Source of the DNA: Hydractinia symbiolongicarpus
Lineage: Eukaryota; Cnidaria; Hydrozoa; Anthoathecata; Hydractiniidae
Reading direction: 5' to 3'
NCBI RefSeq assembly: GCF_029227915.1
Contig: NC_079881.1
Coordinates: 22,419,501-22,483,500, forward strand
Length of the DNA stretch: 64,000 nucleotides
In this document: in pieces, positions 55,429 through 64,000 of the stretch
How positions within the stretch are numbered: position 1 is the first letter of the stretch
Layout of the letters: each line of letters opens with the position of its first letter
Program-made: the position numbers and the translations under genes
Notes under the pieces: model-generated
Told to the model about the DNA's origin: nothing
The model's input: the letters and a program-made list of their open reading frames with translations, nothing else
Database searches by the model: none

Positions 55429-58400
55429 TCAAAAATTATTGTAGGAATATTGCATGGCAGCGTACCCGTTTTCGGTGCTTCCTGGAACTGGCGGACCAAT
55501 TGGAGGGCGTTGCGACATTGATGTGACAGGTGTTAAGATAAATTGCTCACCAGACGAGCTTGTAACCAGCTTTTGGTTTTGCTGCGGTTGTGGAGCCATT
55601 GTGTTTTGGAAAACTGTATCTCGTGATGCTGCTTGAAACATTTGAGTATTTGATTCTTGTCCTAAAACAAAAAACAACATGAAATAATTTCGTTCATGCT
55701 TTTATTGTGAGCTTCAAGTTGAGCAATCACATGCAGTCGTGAGACCTAACACCTTGATAAATTCTTATGTTTACTCCAAGTAACTTTGCATTTGTTTCCA
55801 ATCGCATCTGATACAAAAAAAATCCCATAACTCCCATAACATAATTTTTCTGTCTGCCACATGTTTAGCAGCCTTCCCTACCCATTTTCATGTTCAAGTC
55901 AAGAGAGTTCAACTTGAACAATAAAAAAGGGAAAGAGGGGCAGTTACCTTAATGATAAAGTTTGGTTTGTGTAGCCATTATTAAGTTTATAAAATTTACG
56001 TTTAATTAAACTATATAATTAGATTCACAATTCAATTGAGGACCTGTAAGACCCTGCGAATAGAGCGAATGACATATACCGTGATGCCGAATTCACTGTC
56101 TTAATAAGTTTCCTTTGCATTTTTTTTTCAGACATAAAGATGTTAGTGAACTAGTAAACTAACCTGCATTTTGGCTACAGCAGTTATAAATTTTAAAACC
56201 ATACACTGTGGCTGCAATTGAATTTGCCATCTGCAACAGGTGTAGTGCTAGAAGCATTGCATATACAATTTCTCCATAATCATGATTCTTGCTGCAAATC
56301 TTGTCTTCGTAGTACTCGTAAAAACCAATCCTGCCACTCCAATTTGATATTTTTTTGCACTCAGCATAGGTTCTAAAAACACAAAGAATAAAAAATAATA
56401 TAAAAGAAAAAAAGGTATCGCCACCTTATGTGTAATACTTATTACTCACACAACTCCAGCTACTGATGTTGCAACAGCCACAAAAGTAAACACGATAGCT
56501 GTAATTACAAAAGCATTGAGCGTCCCGACTAAGCCTTTACTGTGTGTTCTACAATTAATACACACAGCCAATATTCCAGTAGCAATAATCCACAACGATG
56601 CAAGAACTGAAGTGTGATGTTGATTTAATGGAGCATCTTTTGTACGTAGTGCTCCATACACACTGACGCTAAAACCAAGCGTGAGAACACCAGTGGTAAT
56701 AAGAACGATTCCTATTGCAAAAATATCAAAGCATTAGAATATAAACAAAAAGCCCTGCAACTTGAAGATTTCCGTTATTAGCCCTGAAGGTTCTGAAATT
56801 TGAAGTAGACCTTAACAAAATAAGAATTATAGTGTAAACAAATAATCGACTATTCTAAATTTTAAATAGGATATTAATAACATGATTTCGAGGGCTATTT
56901 GGAATTATTAAGCCCTGGCAACATTTGTAATGTTGACAAAACGTAGTGAGAGCAATTTGTCAACATTACAAATGTTATGAAAGATTATTGTACACAAAAT
57001 AGCCCGAGAAAGCATGTTAAGAAAATACTCATGATGAAATGCCTTATTCTCAAGAACTCAACTTCGGATTAATCAAAAAACACAACTTGTATCAAATCTC
57101 AAATTATTTTATGTAATTATTTATTAAGCCAATCAAAGTAAAACATATTGTTCTAAATAATTCGACAATTAGTTATGTTGTAAAAAATAGCTAATCGTAA
57201 ACATTTAAAAATCGCGGGTCTTTCTTGTGATAAAAACAAAGAAAATTATGAAGGAAAATAAAACCGTTTAATTACAGGCCGGTCTATTTTAAATTTAAAA
57301 TGAACTTAATTAAGAGGTTGCTTAATTATTGTCTGTTTGGTTTGAAATCAAGATATCGTGATGCATGTTTAACTTTTAACAAGCTGGCTTTTGATATCTT
57401 TGTTAAACAAGTTACGGTGATACATGATCCATTATAACAAAATTTCAATTTGTCAATTTCGAAACCTGTGGACAATACACGGATCATTTGGTCAAAATTG
57501 ATTTATTGAAGTCGAAAAATTTAATTGTTTATCATCCTTTTTTTTCGATTTTCAAATTTAAATTTTTTTTGGAGAGCCTAATTAGTTGGTGAATATTTTG
57601 TTTGACAAATCAAAAAATTTGAACATATCTAAGTTTTGAAATCTCAAATGTGAGAAATAGAATTTATAAGTTGAAACAAAAATAGATAAGCACACAATTA
57701 ATTCTTTCGGTTTAATAAATTGATGGTCATTTTTCACGAGACATCTTGAAAGGAGGCAATAAACGTTTTGAAATTGTGATTTCATGCCTAACCAATCCAG
57801 CGTTCTCAGCAGCCCTTAAACGGCTATTTCCCAATTGAAATTTAACCTAAATTTTCCAATTTATTACAGGAGCTAATTATATTCACTACAAAATATGGGA
57901 CTAATAGTCCATTTTATGCAAGTGGTGAAGGGATAAGATTTCAATAACATATACCTAAGACCAGCTTGATATAATTCCCCTTTGGGATTTAGCGACTCTA
58001 ATTTTAAATTTCTAAAGAAATCAGAAATTTTCTAACAATCTTCTTTGTTTTGTAAATACTTTGGGTGATTTTAAAAATGTTTTTCAAAAAATTTAGGCAC
58101 TCAAGGGGAACTGATTAGAAGCCTGCAACATGACAGTTAGCAGATACAGAATAGTATAATTATACCGTACGTACAGTATATGGTAGAGTTTTTTTACTGA
58201 AATTTTCTACAATTTTCCTCGTTATCGATATCCCATGGCCATCTATGTAGCACCACATAATGTACTACTTCGATGGAAACCAAAAGAAGAACAAGAAACG
58301 ATTGAGCAAAAAAGAAACTAGTTTCGCCAACATTAGCCGTCTGAGCGGCTAATTAGTTGTATGAGGGACTTATTAGCCGCATGTCCTATTATTATACAAC

Positions 58401-59124
58401 ACACTATTTCAAATTCCAGAGACACATGGAAAAGACGTAGTGAGTTGTGAAAAACATGAAAAAAGCTTTTAAGAGCTAATTATACTGTACATACCGTATA
58501 ATTATCCTGCATCGGCTAACTCTTTCAGGTTAATTATCAGTTCAGTCTGACCTTTAGGTGCCAGCAACAATTGACTTTTGTCAAGTTTCGACAAGTTTTT
58601 TTCAAATAATAAAAAAAAAATCTGTGATGGATTTGCTTTTAACCGATAGAGGTAGCCGCGCAACGTGTTGGATGGAAGTTTTTTTAGTCCTTTATTTTCC
58701 CCAAAGGTGAGTGGTTGGATGACCATCACAAAATATAATCACTTTTGGCCATGGCTGTTATTTGGCCACGGAATGATCTGGCCACACAAAAAATACATCA
58801 TGATCCATGAGAAACAGATTATGTACAGCCCGTTTTCAGATTGGTCATTAATCTGTCACAGATTAAAATGAAGCATCTTTATGGAATTTTGAGAAAATAT
58901 ATATTCCTGGAGTTTAAACTTTTTGACTTCTATCAGGCGATTTTAAAGATTCTGCCTGGCATAGGCGCGACGGAAGTCAAAAATTAATTACTAAGACAGA
59001 ATTGTTTTGTTTCTAGAACATCAATTTTGATGTTCAACCTGGTATACTTACCAAGTATGGAAATAATTCGCAGACGTTTCGTACGAACAGCGGCGTTAAC
59101 AATTGTAGGTTGTTGATTTGTCAT
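55429..59124 (-). CDS. Four-exon host gene, 258-aa four-TM membrane protein
   Basis: Exons: 59052-59124 (MTNQQPTIV..), 56450-56711, 56164-56372 and 55429-55661. Every junction has GT/AG borders and the phases agree (1, 2, 1), giving 777 bp with one stop. Four hydrophobic segments lie at about residues 19-45 (IISILGIVLITTGVLTLGF), 60-80 (LASLWIIATGILAVCI), 85-110 (FVITAIVFTFVAVATSVAGV) and 150-175 (IVYAMLLALHLLQMA). The third loop has paired Cys, and the C-terminal tail is Gln/Pro-rich with RPPIGPPVPG and an aromatic end. The layout resembles MS4A/CD20-like or related tetraspan proteins; the family is not certain. Intron 1 (2.3 kb) carries two hairpin elements. The gene shows no damage. Confidence 0.85.
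56881..57016. repeat. Hairpin MITE in intron 1
   Basis: Perfect 21-bp arms at 56920-56940 and 56956-56976 lie inside a longer imperfect palindrome (CATGATTTCGAGGGCTATTT at 56881 against AAATAGCCCGAGAAAGCATG ending 57016). The whole 136-bp block would fold into one hairpin. Confidence 0.8.
58156..58505. mobile_element. 350-bp MITE in intron 1
   Basis: Inverted ends of 24 bp match at 22 positions: ATAATTATACCGTACGTACA (58156 on) and the complement ending TACCGTATAATTAT (58505). No coding. Likely a small non-autonomous DNA transposon; TSD unclear because the ends are AT-rich. Confidence 0.7.
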
Positions 59125-59391
59125 TATCAATTAAACTAAAAACAAATCAAATATTTATGTTAACGCAAGGAAGGTAATATAGTTGGTTTATACGGGAAAC
59201 TTACAGGAGTAAAGAATATGCAATAATAAACGGATTTACCTTATCAAAGTTTCTAACTTAAAACACATCAGTTTTCCTCTTACAGCTCGATTGGTATGAA
59301 AGTAGATTTATTGATTTCAATGGATTAACTGTCTTCTTAATTAGTTAGAGGTATAATTACAACGTACTATTATGAAAACAACTGCTGCAAA

Positions 59392-59425
59392 CGAAACTAC
59401 ATATTATTTATAATATGTAGTTTCG
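59392..59425. repeat. 15-bp perfect hairpin, 4-nt loop
   Basis: CGAAACTACATATTA, loop TTTA, then TAATATGTAGTTTCG. It lies about 270 bp upstream of the tetraspan gene start. Confidence 0.85.
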
Positions 59426-61524
59426 CAAGTAAATAAATTGGTTTTATATCTAATTTACTTTGCTCGGGGTAACAAAATTAAAAATTATTTTATTGTTTAT
59501 TTTAGTATAAAGGTCAATCTTTCAGACTAATTGACAAACCTAATTAAGTAGTTTCGTCGCAGTATAATGCCTTTTCTTATTTTTTTGACCTTTTGACACA
59601 GTAAGACCCAATTTACACTAAATAAAAAAATATTTGTATAAAATAGGTTAATCTTTGTTGCGCACCTTTTATAATAGTTAACGGCAAAAACCTTAATACA
59701 AAAGTCTCAAAAAATTTTAGCATGTGAAAACGCTCTGGTGAAAATCTGTTTAGTAATCAACTATTTTAACACTGTGCAATGCCAGTGAAAAAGGAAGGGA
59801 CAACCTCGTTCCCAATGGCTTTTGCCTTTTTGACACCAAGGCCTGCGGCATTAAAAACCCTGGTACAGGCTGGTGTACTCTGTAATGCGATTGACTGACA
59901 TCCGGCATAAATAATTTATTCGTTCGTTATAATATATGTCATGATTTACTTATAAAGATGGTGAATCTTGTTACTAGAACATTGAGATGTAAGAGGATTC
60001 CTGGCTACAAAAAATGTTCAAAAAAATTAACTAAAACAAACGGTGAACCAAGCAGTAAATATTCTTATGAAAGATGTTAATTTGGAAAATTTCCATTGTT
60101 GACATTTTGAATGAAATTAAAGGTCTTTTTTAAAGCTTTATAAAAAACCATGACTGGCAATTTAGCTGGATTAAAAAAGACATGTATTTCTAACTATGTC
60201 AGTGTATGATTTATATCTTGAATTCGTTTCTTACGTCTGGACTTACACAAAAGTACCAAAAATGTCAACTTATGTGCTAAATATATGGCGCTGTGATATC
60301 TTTCTTTTATTAGAGCCTGATTATCTGTTATATGAAAGGTTTTTGGTACTTTGAAATGGAGAATATGATACTTTAATAATGAATAGACAAGGTCCTAAAA
60401 TTCGAAATATTATGCAACAAGGGGAGGGGAGGGGAAGGATTACATTTGTTATAATTGGCTACAAGACGTGGTGGGTGGTAAAAACGGTTAATTTGGGTGT
60501 TACATAGTTATTGAATGGCTCTCTTGCTATACAATATATTACACATAAGTGATAAATCTCTCTCATGGGTTAGGCATTAATTTGACAATGCCTTCATTGA
60601 TCACAAGTTTCTTATCTGATTGCTTGACCTTGACCCTTCGGATCATGTTAATCAGTTGTGAAGTTATCATGGTAAAGCACATTACATTGCTGATTAAACA
60701 TAGTATATATTGCGTCTAGGAAAACTTTCACCATAGTTCAACTAGGAAAGTTTCTAGCTGAAGGGATCATAGCATAGCGTAGATATACGGACTGAAGGTT
60801 GCAAAGAAATATGCCAATTTTGACCCAATTTTAAACCTAATATTATTATTAACTGAGTTGCTTATAAAAAATTAATCAGCCAACATTTACAAGTTATTCA
60901 AAACCTATTTTTTATACTTAGCTAACCAGCTATCTAAGTTGGATTTGGTTGTATTTCCTTATTGAATATATAACTAACTAGATGCAACAGTCTAAGATTG
61001 TTGATGAATAATGCTTCTTAAAAGATTTAATCACTATAAAATATAGTTTCAGGGTGAACAAATAATAACAAGCATTAAAAAATATAAAAGAACAAGATCA
61101 ATCGCCCTTGCCATGTGCAATTTAAGAACGAGGACTCGATGAATTTGCGTTTCTTAGCCGCAGAATCTGTAACAACTCATTAGTTATTTATAGTAACTAA
61201 TATACTGGTTATGAAAAGCAACCTGTACCAAAGACTTGTTTAAGCGTGAAGTAAGCGCTAGTGACTTTGGCATAGGCAACAAACCCTGGGGACGAGGATG
61301 AGGAAGAGACAACTTGCACTACCTGGGATTTAATACTAAGTTCACTATTTTAATCAAGAACATTAGGACTGTTAATCTAATGCGACTGAAAGTTTTATAA
61401 TTTAGGAATAACATAAGCAACAACAAAAGTTACTGGAAAATTTTAAGCAGGTAGTGTGCCGCGTCCATATTCAAAACCGCTGTGTTATATTTTTTTGCGA
61501 ACTTGTTAATATGTTATATATTAT

Positions 61525-61650
61525 ATCCGTTGCGTGAGTGACGAAGTGGTCCCATGGCGCAAAAATCACGGGTTTCTTATTTTTTAAGCATTGTCTTTCC
61601 AAAGGATGGCGTAACGCTAAAATTTACGAAGTTAAAAAACCCTGCAAAAT
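61525..61650 (+). repeat. Dispersed repeat shared with 26595-26700
   Basis: The ordered blocks TTGCGTGAGT, AAATCACGGGT, TTTCTTAT and ACGCTAAAATTTA are the same as in the KDZ intron. Confidence 0.5.
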
Positions 61651-62850
61651 AGGTGTTTATTTTCTATTCAGGTTAAAGCCGCATGAGGTTGTAACTGTTA
61701 ATAAGAGTACCCGTTTACCAACGGTTTAGCGTGCCGTATTTCACGGAAACAAGTTGTTTACCAACTGAAACGAGTAAGCCGAGGCGAAGAAGGTTGTCTC
61801 TTTTTTATATCTTTTTTACTCATTTCTTTAAAATTAATTTTGAAAAAATTATTTTAAGCAAAGCATATCAATGTTTACCGGCAAAGTTAAGGTTTGTTTG
61901 TTCTTATGGATTTCTCCACGGGCTAACGACTAGTAAGCGATTATTACTAACAGGCAATATCTACCAGATAACACTCATTTCACGGGTATAAAAAAAAGTT
62001 GCTGGGCCAAAATATAATTTTCTGCCCGCTTGCAATATGTAATTATATACCATCTTGCGTTTTACCGTCCGTTTGTAGGTCATACTGTTATTTGCAGCCC
62101 ATTAACCAATGCATTGAATTCTTATAAAATATAAACTGTTTTGACTAGACCGAGCTTGCAAGGTCTATACGTTGACCAAGCGTAACATTTCTTGAAAGAG
62201 ATAGATAAAACAGTTTATAATATAATACGGCATGTTTAAATAAAGTGTACAAAGTCTACATTTTGTATTAATATCTATTTCCTATTGCGAACAAGAAACT
62301 ACTCAGTTTATATTATATTTATTAACTGATAGTTATTTTATATGGGTTTGTAGAAACCGAGATTATTTTCTTGTAACAAGGTTGTAAAAAACAGGTTTTG
62401 ATTAAGAAAGAAAACGTTAAATTTGAATTTTAGTGGATCAATTTTTTAAAACATGTGCAAAGAGAAAATAAAACATTCGAACATATACACATAATTTTTT
62501 TTAACAAAAGTTTCCCTTTCGTACAAAGTTAAGTCTATCACAAAAATTCGTCGTCATTTTGCTTGGTGCTCATTGTGCTGGTAAATGTTTATATTAAAAA
62601 CGCAGTTTTCAGGTAACTTGTACTGTCCGCACTGCGAAGGGCCAATCACATATTGTTGCCTGTGTTAAGTCGAAGTGAAATAATATTGCTCCATAAGAAG
62701 AAGGTGTTGCAAAAAACAATCTCAGTAAAATCTTCAATATGCTTCGATAACTCCTTATAGCGCGGAAAGCAAAAGTACTTCATTATATCGTGATGAGCAT
62801 ACTGATGCGTATTTCGCCGCAAGATCGGATGTTTTTGGTGCGACGTGTAT

Positions 62851-64000
62851 GTCGGATTTTTTTAATGTCGGAGAAACAATGCGTGTCGCTTGATAACAAG
62901 CGGAAAAAGCATAATGGCAGATTTAGGCGGAACTCCAACTTTTAATATGGCAAGCTTGTTTTCGTGCGAATTTATGCGCTCTGCGATTTTAAACGGCTTT
63001 AAAAAACGCCACTTTTCCAAAAAAATGAACGATGCAAAGAAATTGTGGACCAATTCGTCGATGTAAAACTTGATCAATGGTACTTCAAAAAAAAAAAAAA
63101 AAAAAAAGGAACTAAACGTCTTCCTACGCAAATGTAAAAGGTCAGCAAAAGATAAAGCTGAATAAATGTCTTTTTTCAGTGCCACCAGATGGTTAGAGCT
63201 ACCTGACAGTGAAAGAATTCAACACACATTGAATAAGTGCATAAAATGCAATGAGTTATATTTCGACAAAGATGTTAAATTTCCCAATGATACAGGTCAC
63301 AGACGACAAAAAGATGTATTAGTTAATATAACAAAAAAAAATTCAATGTACTCCTACAAACAAAGACTATGAAAAATCTTCATCAGATAGTAGTGTGATA
63401 GATACTAGTACTTCCTTAGTAAATAAAAGTGTTATATCAAACTTAAACATTTCCTTAATAAAAAAATCATACATCTCCTGATTTATCGATTTCAACTATC
63501 ACATCTTCTACACCTGTTCCTTTGAAACGTAAAAGAAGTTCTTGCAGCTTGTCATTCTCAATACCATGTAAAAAACAAAATTAATTATTCATAAAAAAAT
63601 GTCTGCACTATTAGCTGTAGATAATTTGAACAAAACATTTACTGAAATATATGATACAAAATTTACAGATATTTACCAAAGGTTGTAAACTTGACGCCAA
63701 GGAAAAGTAAAGTGCAAAAAAAAGAGAATTTTAAGAGCAGAATATCAAAAAATTAAAATATGTCATGAAAACATGCTTCAAAAAGATTGTAAAGATGTTG
63801 TAACTCTAGTCAGGACAAGGATATCCGGATTCTGTCATGACAAGGAGAGGTCATACTTGTACATGCAACACAAAACTAACCAGCAAGGTATCTCTAAAAA
63901 TAATACAGAAAGTATGTGTGCCGAAAAAATGCATATCTATTTTGCTTCTAAAAGCTGCGACAATTTGTCTGCTTAAATTTTAAAACAGACAGTTTCTATT
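62851..64000 (+). pseudogene. Decayed, unassigned coding remnant
   Basis: Protein-like text occurs in changing plus-strand frames: about 62900-63080 (ERCKEIVDQFVDVKLDQW), after an A-rich tract at 63087 again 63166-63372 (ATRWLELPDSERIQ.., CIKCNELYF), 63380-63540 (Ser/Thr-rich with a basic LKRKRSS), 63601-63690 (LLAVDNLNKTFTEIYDTKF) and 63773-63976. Many stops. It runs off the window. Could be a transposon ORF or a dead gene; no family is recognised. Confidence 0.4.

Larger units (their letters stand above)
59125..62850. other. Upstream intergenic region
   Basis: This is the 5' side of the tetraspan gene and beyond. It contains the hairpin at 59392, a G-rich run near 60420 and a dispersed repeat near 61525. 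Frames 61538-61729 and 61731-61991 have no recognisable domains and overlap the repeat. Confidence 0.4.

Noticed and set aside
1-64000. CRISPR arrays, bacterial operons, riboswitches
   Set aside because: No regularly spaced short repeats with unique spacers were seen, and the spliced genes and animal transposons show a eukaryotic genome.

Overview
The window is AT-rich eukaryotic DNA from an animal. Introns, retroelement and DNA-transposon coding remnants, large microsatellites and one clean spliced membrane-protein gene all point that way. The mix of families (a Polinton with cnidarian-like accessory ORFs, a KDZ transposon, pogo-like and HIRAN ORFs) suggests a cnidarian, possibly a hydrozoan; that is inference from protein style, not a database match. 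Only one gene looks like an ordinary host gene. Most other coding signal is mobile DNA in different stages of decay.

Layout. 1-15.8 kb is non-coding. It holds a 146-bp direct duplication (646-882), a perfect 24-bp palindrome (4918-4941), a family of diverged 0.7-1.7-kb repeat copies (6150-8640 and 10050-11735), and an A/T-rich tandem array of about 200-300-bp units (12650-14820) broken by a 35-bp inverted repeat. 15.9-20.0 kb is a decayed non-LTR retrotransposon split by a 2.8-kb element with CCCAGCCGGC termini, arrays of GACGTCTT and possible internal exons. 20.38-20.97 kb holds a minisatellite and a compound AAT-type microsatellite.

22951-51918 is the main feature. A 117-bp terminal inverted repeat occurs at 22951 and, inverted, ends at 51918. 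It is flanked on both sides by TTTATTT. Inside are a spliced KDZ-superfamily transposase of about 14 exons (23377-30270), a second spliced gene with homeodomain-like, HMG-box-like and chromodomain-like parts (48253-50346), and a divergent kinase-like ORF on the minus strand (50878-51366). A 16.5-kb Polinton/Maverick (31574-48038, TSD TTTGG) sits between the transposase and the second gene. So the window shows a cargo-carrying KDZ element of about 12.5 kb with a virus-like Polinton nested in it.

The Polinton has TIRs of about 300 bp, each carrying two perfect TGACGTCA sites. It encodes a protein-primed-type DNA polymerase B with an N-terminal SAP/HeH-like segment, a packaging ATPase, a retroviral-type DD35E integrase, a probable capsid protein, two Bro/MSV199-like genes and several structural or unknown ORFs. 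Nearly all are broken by frameshifts or stops. A 432-aa coiled-coil/hydrophobic-tail protein is the clear exception.

52.4-54.6 kb is a pogo/Tigger-like element with an internally deleted transposase and an intact, divergently transcribed zinc-finger/HIRAN protein. 55429-59124 (minus) is a four-exon host gene for a 258-aa four-TM protein, with two small hairpin elements in its first intron. 59.1-62.8 kb shows little, and 62.85-64.0 kb holds a decayed, unassigned coding remnant.
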